Part shown: positions 41,055-48,837 of the stretch, in pieces
Layout of the letters: each line of letters begins with the position of its first letter
Numbering within the stretch: position 1 is the first letter of the stretch
Assembly: GCF_002002925.1 (NCBI RefSeq)
Contig: NZ_CP019511.1
Location: forward strand, 620,001 to 684,000
Reading direction: 5' to 3'
Source: Sphingomonas sp. LM7
GTDB lineage: Bacteria > Pseudomonadota > Alphaproteobacteria > Sphingomonadales > Sphingomonadaceae
DNA: 64,000 nt
Translations under genes and position numbers: made by a program
Notes under the pieces: model-generated
The model's input: only the letters and a program-made list of their open reading frames with translations
Databases searched by the model: none
Told to the model about the DNA's origin: nothing

Positions 41055-41084
41055 ATGCCAGTTGGCATGTCTGTGCAACTTGCA
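41055..41084. promoter_or_regulatory. two palindromes overlapping the putative promoter of the nucleoside hydrolase operon
   Basis: ATGCCAGTTGGCAT (41055-41068) is a perfect 14-base palindrome and TGCAACTTGCA (41074-41084) a perfect 11-base one. On the minus strand a promoter-like pair TTGCAC (41078-41073) and TAGCAT (41055-41050) with a 17-base spacer overlaps both. This arrangement suggests repression or control by a LacI- or IclR-type regulator such as those encoded at 41.8-43.6 kb. Start codon is 44 bases downstream. Confidence 0.5.
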
Positions 41085-41389
41085 TGGGTAAATATCGTGG
41101 CAAGAACGATCCGCTAGTTATTGATCCCGCAGAAGCGATCCGCAGAATACATGTCCGGATTGAATATTAAAGCAAATATCGATGCGAAAGCAGGGAAATA
41201 GGTCCGGATCGCATCGGTTCGCGATTTCCGGCATGATGTGCCGTACTTCGTGGCTCCAGCTGCTTGTCCGCACGGTGCTTGCGGGCAAGCGCATTGCGTC
41301 ATCCGATCGACTGGCGATTCCGGCTGTCACATTGGCGAAACAAGTCATCGCTTGACACCGGCGCCGCGGACGGGCGTTGAGGCGGGGCT
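41085..41389. other. gene-free interval between the nucleoside hydrolase operon and the next gene
   Basis: 305 bases with patches of lower GC (around 41150-41220). Short minus-strand frames exist but lack a ribosome binding site or family resemblance. No tRNA, hairpin terminator or repeat family member is visible. The promoter of the downstream plus-strand gene is presumably near its 3' end. Confidence 0.5.
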
Positions 41390-41773
41390 ATGGCAAAATC
41401 GGCAACCGACCTGATGCAGGAGATCCTGTTCTCCACCGTCCTCGATTCGATCGTGGCGCTGAAGGACGCATCCAACGGGCTTCCCAACCCGCTGCTGCGC
41501 GAGCTCAACAGCATCCACCCCAACACCACTTTCGCCGATCTGCCCAAGGAAGTGCAGGCGTCGATCGCCACCAATGTGCGCTCGGCGTTCACCCGGCTGC
41601 TCAAGGAAGGCTATTCGGTCGCGCCCCAGGGTGCCGAGCCGCGGCGCGCGCCGCCGGCTGCCGCGCCGGTGCATCGCCCGCGTGGCGGCGGCGGCGAGCG
41701 CCGGCCGCCGCGCAGCGGCGGACCCGGACCGAACCGCGGCCCCGGCAGCAAGCCGCCGCGCCGGCCATCCTGA
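41390..41773 (+). CDS. hypothetical protein with basic RG/P-rich disordered tail
   Basis: 127 residues. The first 80 form a compact helical region (MAKSATDLMQEILFSTVLDS ... ASIATNVRSAFTRLLKEGY). The last 45 are Arg/Gly/Pro-rich (RRAPPAAAPVHRPRGGGGER and similar), typical of nucleic-acid-binding tails. Not recognised. GAGGCGGGG lies just before the ATG. Convergent with the IclR gene, four bases between stops. An RNA- or DNA-associated role is only a guess from the tail. Confidence 0.72.
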   Translation: MAKSATDLMQEILFSTVLDSIVALKDASNGLPNPLLRELNSIHPNTTFADLPKEVQASIATNVRSAFTRLLKEGYSVAPQGAEPRRAPPAAAPVHRPRGGGGERRPPRSGGPGPNRGPGSKPPRRPS

Positions 41774-41777
41774 TCGG

Positions 41778-42551
41778 CTAGCTCGGCTCGCGTCCCAGCG
41801 CGGCGCCGATGTCGCGCGCCGCTTGCAGGACTTGCGGCGCGATCTCGCGCATTCGTGAACTGTCGAGATACTGCATCGGGCTGGCGACGCTGAGCGCCGC
41901 GACGATCGTCCCGGAAGCGTCTCGAACCGGCGCCGCGACCGAGCGGATCGTATCGTCGCTGGTGCTGTGATGGAGCACCACCCCGGCGGCGACATGCGCG
42001 CGCATCTCGTCGATGGCGGCGGCGCCGTCGTCCTGTTCGGGCCGGGCGAGCATGAACAGCCGGGCCCAGGCCGCGGGGGTGTCGTCGAACATCAGCGCCT
42101 TGCCGAGCCCGGTATCGGCGAGCGCGCGCCGGGTGCCCGGCCGGGTCGCCACTTCGATGCGCTGGCGGCCCATCGAGCGATGGAGATGGAGCGCCATGTC
42201 GCCGTCGCGCGCGCCGACAAAGACGCAGAGTCCGATCGCCTCGCACAGCGTGTCCGCGCCGGCACGGGCCAGATCGAGCATGTCGATCTGTTCGCGGGCG
42301 ATGAAGCCGAGCCGGACCAGCTTGGGACCGAGTGCAAGCCGGCCGCGCGGTAGCTTTTTGAGGAAGCCGCGGTCGATCAGCGCCGTGGCCAGCCGCTGGG
42401 TGGTCGGGAAGGTCAGTTCGAGCCGGTCGGATACTTCGGCGATGCGCAGCGGCTCGCCGCTCAGCTGCTCGAGGATGTCGAGGCCGCGCAGCAGCGTCTG
42501 ACTGCCGGCGCGCTCGCGCGGTGCGACCGCGGCGGGATCGGCGTCGCTCAT
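41778..42551 (-). CDS. IclR-family transcriptional regulator
   Basis: 257 residues from the ATG at 42551, which overlaps the LacI-type gene's stop (ATGA). An N-terminal winged helix-turn-helix (residues about 14-75: LRGLDILEQLSGEPLRIAEV, then TFPTTQRLATALIDRGFLKK) is followed by an IclR effector domain with GLGKALMF and the late SVAAPVRDASGTIVAALSVA. IclR proteins bind small carbon compounds. Coupled translation with a LacI-type regulator is unusual and implies joint control of the sugar locus. Confidence 0.93.
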   Translation of the reverse strand: MSDADPAAVAPRERAGSQTLLRGLDILEQLSGEPLRIAEVSDRLELTFPTTQRLATALIDRGFLKKLPRGRLALGPKLVRLGFIAREQIDMLDLARAGADTLCEAIGLCVFVGARDGDMALHLHRSMGRQRIEVATRPGTRRALADTGLGKALMFDDTPAAWARLFMLARPEQDDGAAAIDEMRAHVAAGVVLHHSTSDDTIRSVAAPVRDASGTIVAALSVASPMQYLDSSRMREIAPQVLQAARDIGAALGREPS

Positions 42552-43561
42552 CCGCCGCACGATTCGCGCACTATCAGCTCGGTCGGGAGGCGCTTGCTCT
42601 CCTGGTGTTCGTCCTTGTCCATGATTCGCGATACCAGCAGCCTCCCCGCTGCGAAGGTGTCCTGGCGGACAGTGCTCAGCGTCGGCGTGCTCAATCGGCT
42701 GAGCAGCATGTCGTCATAGCCGACCACCGATACGTCCTGCGGCACCGACTTGCCGCCGCGGCGCAGCGCCTGGATGGCGCCGAGTGCGATCAGGTCGCTC
42801 GCCGCGACGATGCCGTCGAACGCGACGCCGCGCTTGAGCAGGCCGCTGACCGCCGAAAAGGCCGATTCGAGTTCGAACTCCACCGACACGATCAGCTCGG
42901 GATCGGCGTCGAAGGCGCTTTCGGCGAGCGCCTCCAGATAGCCGCGGCGGCGCTGCATCGCCTCGGGATCGCTACCGCCGATAAACAGGATGCGCCGCCG
43001 GCCGAGCCGGGCAAGGTGTCGCGTCGCGCGGCTTCCGCCGAGCAGATTGTCCGATCCGATCGAGCAATAAAGCTGCCCCGGCAGTTGCGCGCCCCACACC
43101 ACGAAGCGCGCATTGGTCTCGGCCAGGCGGTTGAACTCGTCGTGGAGCATCGACTGGCCGAGGAAGATCACCCCGTCGGCGCGGCTGGTGGTGGTGGTGG
43201 CGACCAGATCGTCGAAGCTGGTAGGCGCGGTGTGGCTGACGGTGAAGTCGCAGTCGCGCTCGCGCGCCGCCTCGCCGATATTGGCGAGCAGCTCGAGGAA
43301 GAAGGGATGCGACAGCGGCAGCGGGCGGCCGCGCATCACCGGCGTGACGATCGCGATCGATCCGACTGCGCCGATCGGCCCGGCGGGCATCGTCGGCTTG
43401 AACGGGTAATCATGGTCGCGCGCCAGCGCCCAGACGCGCTGCTTGGTCCGCGTGCTGATCAGCGGATGATCGTTGAGCGCGCGCGACACCGTCGACACCG
43501 ACACGCCGGCCAGCGTCGCGAGATCCTGCAGGGTGGTATTGTTATTGCTATTGCTACCCAT
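42548..43561 (-). CDS. LacI-family transcriptional repressor
   Basis: 337 residues from the ATG at 43561; a TTG nine bases upstream is in frame. Helix-turn-helix plus hinge: TLQDLATLAGVSVSTVSRAL, NDHPLISTRTKQRV. The remainder is a type I periplasmic-binding-protein-like sugar domain. An Asn run (NSNNNT) precedes the HTH. Divergent from the SLC45-type permease gene (59 bases between start codons), the usual layout for a local repressor of sugar uptake. Probable operators are the ATGCAA/TTGCAT palindromes at 45138-45151 and 41074-41084. Confidence 0.94.
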   Translation of the reverse strand: MGSNSNNNTTLQDLATLAGVSVSTVSRALNDHPLISTRTKQRVWALARDHDYPFKPTMPAGPIGAVGSIAIVTPVMRGRPLPLSHPFFLELLANIGEAARERDCDFTVSHTAPTSFDDLVATTTTSRADGVIFLGQSMLHDEFNRLAETNARFVVWGAQLPGQLYCSIGSDNLLGGSRATRHLARLGRRRILFIGGSDPEAMQRRRGYLEALAESAFDADPELIVSVEFELESAFSAVSGLLKRGVAFDGIVAASDLIALGAIQALRRGGKSVPQDVSVVGYDDMLLSRLSTPTLSTVRQDTFAAGRLLVSRIMDKDEHQESKRLPTELIVRESCGG

Positions 43562-43620
43562 CGGACCCAAGCTGACGGCAACGCCGAAGACGGCCCTAGT
43601 AGCGCATCGAGAGGGGTACT

Positions 43621-45138
43621 TTGCAAGCGATCAAGCGGCGATCGGCGCGGGCCGGGCGTTCGGGTCGCGCGTCTCCCTCGCGGCCGGCGGCCTGGCATTT
43701 GTGGAACATGTGCGTCGGCCTGTTCGGCGTGCAGATCGTCTGGGGTCTCCAGAACGTCAACACCAGCCGCATCTTCCAGACGCTCGGCGCGGATGTCGAT
43801 GAGCTCGCCTTGCTGTGGATTGCCGCGCCGATCACCGGGCTGCTCGTCCAGCCGGTGGTCGGGCATCTGAGCGATCGGACCTGGGGGAGGCTGGGGCGGC
43901 GGCGGCCCTATATCCTTGCAGGTGGCTTGCTGACGGCGCTGGCATTGCTGGCGATGCCGAGCGTGACGACCCTGTGGTCGGCCTGCGTCATGCTGTGGGT
44001 ACTCACGGCATCGATCAACATCGCGATGGAGCCGTTCCGCGCGCTCGTCGCGGATACCTTGCCCGAGCCGCAGCGCACCTCGGCGTTCGCGCTGCAGGTG
44101 TTCTTCATCGGCGCGGGCGCGGTGTTCGCCTCCGCGTTGCCCTGGATGCTGACCAACTGGTTCGGCGTGGGGGGCGGGGCCGACACCGTCACCGCGGCCT
44201 ATGCGGTCGGCGCCGTCGTGCTGGTGGTGACGGTGGGCTGGTCGGTGGCGACTACGCCCGAGCGGCCGCCCGGGCAGCTCGCCTCCGGACGTGCCGATGT
44301 CGCGCATCCCGAGGTGCCGACCGCCAGCGGCGCCGCGGCGCTCGCCAGGAGCGGCGTCGCCTGGACACTGGGAGGCGCGCTGCTCGCCGCTTTCACCGCG
44401 GCGCTGCAGCCGCCGCGCGAGCTGTACCTGATGGCGGGGATTGCCGCGGTGTTCGGGCTGCTCCAGCTTGCGGCGGTGGCGCTGCGCCGGCGCGGGCGGA
44501 CGTCGATCGGCATGGTAGTGATCGTCGAGGATATCCTCCACATGCCGCCGGTGCTCAAGCGGCTGGCGCTCGTCCAGTTCTTCACATGGTTCGGGATGTT
44601 CGCGCTCTGGGTCTATGCGATCCCCGCGGTGGCCGCGCTCGATCCGGCCGCGCGCGATCCGTCCTCCGCCGCCTATGGGCGCAGCGCCGACTGGGTCGGC
44701 ATGCTGTTCGCGGAGTATAACGCAGTCGCGGCGCTCGTCGCGCTGCTGCTTCCCGCCGTCGCGCGGCGCGTGGGCCGGCGTGCATGTCATGCGATCTGCC
44801 TTGCCGGCGGGGCGCTGGGGCTGCTCGGCTTCGCGACCTTCGACCGGTCCGCCGAGCTTTGGCTGCCGGCGATCGGGATCGGCGTGGCCTGGGCGGCGAT
44901 CCTGTCGCTGCCCTATGCGATGCTGTCGGACGGCGTGCCGGCGCGCAAGATGGGCGTGTATATGGGCATCCACAACATCTTCATCGTGCTGCCCCAGCTG
45001 ATCGCCGCAGCGACGCTCGGCGCACTGGTACGCGTGCCGTTCGGCGGCGCGCCGGGCGGAGCGCTGACCATCGCGGCAATAGCGCTGGCGATCGGAGCTT
45101 GCCTGGCACTGACCATCCCGAGGGCGCGCGCCAAATAA
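43621..45138 (+). CDS. SLC45-type MFS sugar permease (MalY-like)
   Basis: 505 residues starting at TTG, with GAGAGGGG about four bases upstream; no ATG precedes the first helix. The motif WHLWNMCVGLFGVQIVWGLQ opens TM1; VGHLSDRTWGRLGRRRPYI is the MFS loop 2-3 signature; MPPVLKRLALVQFFTWFGMF begins TM7, typical of SLC45/glycoside-type permeases. In Caulobacter, MalY of this type imports maltodextrins after TonB-dependent entry through MalA. Context (LacI divergent, receptor and GH97 downstream) supports alpha-glucan oligosaccharides as substrate. Confidence 0.88.
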   Translation: MQAIKRRSARAGRSGRASPSRPAAWHLWNMCVGLFGVQIVWGLQNVNTSRIFQTLGADVDELALLWIAAPITGLLVQPVVGHLSDRTWGRLGRRRPYILAGGLLTALALLAMPSVTTLWSACVMLWVLTASINIAMEPFRALVADTLPEPQRTSAFALQVFFIGAGAVFASALPWMLTNWFGVGGGADTVTAAYAVGAVVLVVTVGWSVATTPERPPGQLASGRADVAHPEVPTASGAAALARSGVAWTLGGALLAAFTAALQPPRELYLMAGIAAVFGLLQLAAVALRRRGRTSIGMVVIVEDILHMPPVLKRLALVQFFTWFGMFALWVYAIPAVAALDPAARDPSSAAYGRSADWVGMLFAEYNAVAALVALLLPAVARRVGRRACHAICLAGGALGLLGFATFDRSAELWLPAIGIGVAWAAILSLPYAMLSDGVPARKMGVYMGIHNIFIVLPQLIAAATLGALVRVPFGGAPGGALTIAAIALAIGACLALTIPRARAK

Positions 45139-45151
45139 TGCAAACTTGCAT
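45138..45151. promoter_or_regulatory. ATGCAAACTTGCAT palindrome upstream of the TonB receptor
   Basis: A 14-base palindrome with one mismatch, starting at the last base of the permease stop codon and 161 bases before the receptor ATG. Additional GTGCAA half-sites follow at 45215-45241. It resembles TGCAACTTGCA at 41074-41084, so the same regulator could bind both. LacI-type is the first guess. Confidence 0.5.
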
Positions 45152-45312
45152 AATCCGTCGCAATGTAGAACCGCCGGCTACGCCATAGTAAGAGCGAAAA
45201 AGCCTCTTGCGCTGTGTGCAAAATTACGCAATCTTGTGCAACGGGACCAAGGCGGCGCCAAGCCGTGCCCGAAACGCATCCGCGCAAAAGCGGAGCCACA
45301 GGGGAGGTATGC

Positions 45313-48300
45313 ATGACCGATTTCAATTCTACGCGCCGGTTTCGTGCGCTGCGGAGCGGTGTCTCGCTTTGCGCGCTGATCGCGATCGGCGTCGCTTCGG
45401 CGGCGCAGGCGCAGGCGCAGACTGCCGACGCGCAGGCACAAAGCGCGACCGACTCCGATGCGCAGGATTCCGGCCCCGACATCGTCGTGGTCGGCGTGCG
45501 CGCCGCGCTCGACACGTCGCAGAACATCAAGAAGAACGCCGACACCTTCGTCGACTCGATCACTGCGACCGATATCGGCGCCTTCCCCGACAAGTCCGCC
45601 GCCGAGGCGCTGCAGCGCGTACCGGGCATCACCGTCAGCCGGCTCCAGTCGGCCGACGACAGCACGCATCCTTCGGGCGAGCCGACCGGCGTGCTGATCC
45701 GCGGCCTCACCCAGGTGCGTACCGAGTTCAACGGCCGCGACAGCTTCTCGGCGGATTCGGCGCGCGGGCTCCAGTTCAACGACGTCTCGCCCGAGCTTCT
45801 CGCCGGAGTCGACGCCTACAAGAACCAGACCGCCGAGATGATCGAGGGCGGCCTCGCCGGCACCGTCAACCTGCGCACCCGGGTGCCGTTCGACCAGAAC
45901 GGCCTGCTCGTCACCGGCAATTTCAAGATGAACTACGGCGATCGCTCAGATCGCTGGACTCCCGAATTCTCGGGACTGATCAGCAATGTCTTCGAGACGC
46001 CGATCGGCCGTTTCGGCCTGCTCGCCAGCTATGCCGAGAGCAAGGTCGTGACGCGCACCGAGAGCGTGATCATGGACAAGATCAACACCTATTGCAGCGC
46101 CGGTTTCGGCACCGCGACGGCGGGCACGGTCAATGCGGACGGCAGCATCGCCTGCACCGCCAATCCGTTCGGCGGCACCGGCTTCGCGATGGCGCCCGAC
46201 GGCGTCCGCTATTCGGAAGTCGATTACGACCGCAAGCGCCGCGGCATCGCGCTCGCCGCGCAATATGAGAACAACAGCGGCTCGGTCCGCGCGACGCTGC
46301 AATATGTCGACTCGCATTACCGCAATGCCTGGTTCGAGCGCGCCAGCCACGCCAAGCTGGAAGGCGGCTATTTCGGCACCCCCGCGTTCAATCCGCGCAC
46401 CGGCACCGTCCTCGGCCCGGCCGACGGCAGCGGTGCGCTGGTGTTCGGGGCCAACGGCATGCTCCAGTCGGGCGTGCTGACTCAGGGCCATGGCAGCTTC
46501 AGCGGGACCTGGGAGAGCACCCAGGCGGCGATCAACGCCGGATCGGCGATCCCCGGCGTGCCCTTCGTCAACAATTGCGCCGCGCCGTCGGTCTGCACCA
46601 CGCTGCGCGACGGCCTGTATCTCGAGAACGAGGCGCGCAACTTCGCGCACCGCGAGGGCACCCGCGATTTTTCGGGCAATCTCAAATGGGATATCTCGGA
46701 GCGGCTGCACGCCAATTTCGACGCGCAGTATATCGACGCGTCGACCTACAATAACGACATCCTCGTCGCCTCGGGCACGATGGCGAACTTCCAGTACAGC
46801 ACCAACGAAGACGGAACCCCTCAGATCGCATTGCTGCCGGGCTCGAACGTGAATTACGCGTCGGGCGGGCTGACCAACGCCCATAATTACTGGATCCCGT
46901 TCATCCAGGGCCATGTCGAGGACAATGACGCGACCGAAGTCGCGCTGCGCACCGATCTTGAATATGAATTCGGCGAGGGCGGCTGGTTCAATTCGATCAA
47001 GGCCGGCGTGCGCTATGCCGATCGCAAGCAGAATGTCCGCTATTCGACCTTTAACTGGACTCCGATCGCGGCGCCCTGGTTCTGCAACGGCCCGGGCTTC
47101 AACGCCGACAACACCAGCGGCGGCGCCTATCCCAGCAACACCGGCAATTGCGGCGGCAACGCCGGGCGAGCGCCGTTCAAGGGCTATGGCGCGGGGATCT
47201 GGGAATCCTATGCGATGGACGGCTTCTATGACGGGAAGGTCTTCCCCAACGGACCGCTGGTCTTCCTCAACCGCGATACGCTCAAGGACTTCAACAAGCT
47301 GATCGGCTCGCTGGGCGGCGCCGCGACCAACTCGCCGGTCCCGCCGGGCTACACCGCGATCTGCGACCGGCCCGAGGCGACGGTGGACGACTGCTTCACC
47401 CCGGGCGAAGTGCTCAAGGTGCGCGAGCAGACCGAGGCGGCATATCTGATGCTGCGCTTCGGCGGCGACGACAAGACGATCGGCGGGATGAGCGTCGTCG
47501 GCAATGTTGGCCTGCGCGTGGTCAAGACGCGCGAGACCAGCGAAGGCAGCGTCGCCTTCCCGGCGAGCAACATCTTTGCCAATCTCCAGCCCTGCGGCAC
47601 GCCGCTCAGCGGCAACAGCATCGTCAATCCCGCCTGCTATCTGACTCCGGCGATCCAGGCGTTCGCCAACAATGCGGCGCTGGCCGACACCTACAAGGCA
47701 TCGAGCACCGAATGGCTGCCGAGCTTCAACGTGCGGCTGGGGCTCGACGACAAGAACTTCGTCCGCTTCGCCTATTCGCGGGCGATGTCGCGGCCCGACA
47801 TCGGCTTCCTGCGCAACAGCGTCGCGATCAACGCGCCGATCATCAACACCTCGCCGGACTCGCCGTACATCGTCTATAATTCGCCGACCGCGGCGCACAC
47901 TGCGGCGAACGTCACGGGCTACAATTTCGTGTTCCAGGCCAATGCCGGCAATCCGGCGCTCCAGCCGATCACCGCCGACCAGTTCGACTTGTCGTTCGAG
48001 CATTATTTCGGGCGGAGCAGCTCGTTCACGCTCACCGGCTTTTACAAGAAGCTCAACGGCAGCATCAGCTTCGGCGAGATGGCACGGACCTTCACCAACA
48101 ACGGCTCGACTCAGACCGTCGAGATTTTGGGGCCGAGCAACGCCGAGGACGGCGGCAAGCTGATGGGCGCCGAAGTCGCGTTCCAGTCCTTCTTCGACTT
48201 CCTGCCCGGGCTGCTGAGCGGGCTCGGCACCCAGCTCAACTACACCTATGTCCACCAGTCGGACATCAACAACTCGAACCTGCTCAACGCATCTTCCAGC

Positions 48301-48732
48301 GCCAATCTGGGTGCAGTCGGGGCGGGGCAGCCGGCGCTCGGCGGCACCGGATCGGTGATCGACTCGCACCAGCTTGCCGGCATCTCGAAGCACACGTTCA
48401 ACGCAGTCGCGCTGTACGAGAAGGGGCCGGTCGGCTTCCGCGTCGCATACAACTGGCGCTCGCGCTACCTGACCCAGAATCTCGACTGCTGCATCGGCCT
48501 GCCGGTGTTCCAGAAGGCGGCGGGCTATCTCGATGGATCGCTGCGCTTCTCGGTCAATCGCTTCCTCGAATTGTCGCTCGATGCGTCGAACCTGCTCAAC
48601 ACCAAGAGCGTGTACCAGCAGCAGATCTTCGGGGACTCGCCGGCAACGCCGAATGCGGCGCCGGTCTACATGGACTCCGCCTGGAGCCGCGTCGATCGCC
48701 GCTTCCAGTTCGGCGTGCGCGCCAAGTTCTGA
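45313..48732 (+). CDS. TonB-dependent receptor (carbohydrate-type, MalA-like position)
   Basis: 1139 residues from the ATG at 45313 (GGGGAGG five bases upstream). Signal peptide ends SAAQAQAQ. A TonB-box-like DIVVVG (about residue 57) precedes the plug domain (SAAEALQRVPGITVSRLQSA, then VLIRGL). The 22-strand barrel ends in the aromatic RFQFGVRAKF with terminal Phe. The size and plug signature match the Xanthomonas/Caulobacter sugar receptors. Energised uptake of oligosaccharides across the outer membrane; GH97 is encoded next, so malto-oligosaccharides are likely. A terminator-grade hairpin follows immediately. Confidence 0.93.
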   Translation: MTDFNSTRRFRALRSGVSLCALIAIGVASAAQAQAQTADAQAQSATDSDAQDSGPDIVVVGVRAALDTSQNIKKNADTFVDSITATDIGAFPDKSAAEALQRVPGITVSRLQSADDSTHPSGEPTGVLIRGLTQVRTEFNGRDSFSADSARGLQFNDVSPELLAGVDAYKNQTAEMIEGGLAGTVNLRTRVPFDQNGLLVTGNFKMNYGDRSDRWTPEFSGLISNVFETPIGRFGLLASYAESKVVTRTESVIMDKINTYCSAGFGTATAGTVNADGSIACTANPFGGTGFAMAPDGVRYSEVDYDRKRRGIALAAQYENNSGSVRATLQYVDSHYRNAWFERASHAKLEGGYFGTPAFNPRTGTVLGPADGSGALVFGANGMLQSGVLTQGHGSFSGTWESTQAAINAGSAIPGVPFVNNCAAPSVCTTLRDGLYLENEARNFAHREGTRDFSGNLKWDISERLHANFDAQYIDASTYNNDILVASGTMANFQYSTNEDGTPQIALLPGSNVNYASGGLTNAHNYWIPFIQGHVEDNDATEVALRTDLEYEFGEGGWFNSIKAGVRYADRKQNVRYSTFNWTPIAAPWFCNGPGFNADNTSGGAYPSNTGNCGGNAGRAPFKGYGAGIWESYAMDGFYDGKVFPNGPLVFLNRDTLKDFNKLIGSLGGAATNSPVPPGYTAICDRPEATVDDCFTPGEVLKVREQTEAAYLMLRFGGDDKTIGGMSVVGNVGLRVVKTRETSEGSVAFPASNIFANLQPCGTPLSGNSIVNPACYLTPAIQAFANNAALADTYKASSTEWLPSFNVRLGLDDKNFVRFAYSRAMSRPDIGFLRNSVAINAPIINTSPDSPYIVYNSPTAAHTAANVTGYNFVFQANAGNPALQPITADQFDLSFEHYFGRSSSFTLTGFYKKLNGSISFGEMARTFTNNGSTQTVEILGPSNAEDGGKLMGAEVAFQSFFDFLPGLLSGLGTQLNYTYVHQSDINNSNLLNASSSANLGAVGAGQPALGGTGSVIDSHQLAGISKHTFNAVALYEKGPVGFRVAYNWRSRYLTQNLDCCIGLPVFQKAAGYLDGSLRFSVNRFLELSLDASNLLNTKSVYQQQIFGDSPATPNAAPVYMDSAWSRVDRRFQFGVRAKF

Positions 48733-48742
48733 GACCCTTCCT

Positions 48743-48780
48743 CGCGCCGCTGCCAAACCCCGGCGGCGGCGCGGTTTTTT
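48743..48780 (+). terminator. intrinsic terminator between receptor and GH97
   Basis: CGCGCCGCTGCC (48743-48754), seven-base loop, GGCGGCGGCGCG (48762-48773), G, then T6. Stem pairs 11 of 12 with one wobble. It separates the receptor from the GH97 gene, so the latter needs readthrough or its own promoter. Confidence 0.85.
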
Positions 48781-48837
48781 CGGGTTCGAAGAACTCCGGA
48801 TGCCGCACGTCCGGATCGATATCGCAAAGGATCTTCC

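Noticed and set aside
41118..41348. Small Cys-containing minus-strand frame in the gap upstream of the nucleoside hydrolase gene
   Set aside because: No ribosome binding site, irregular composition and no family resemblance.
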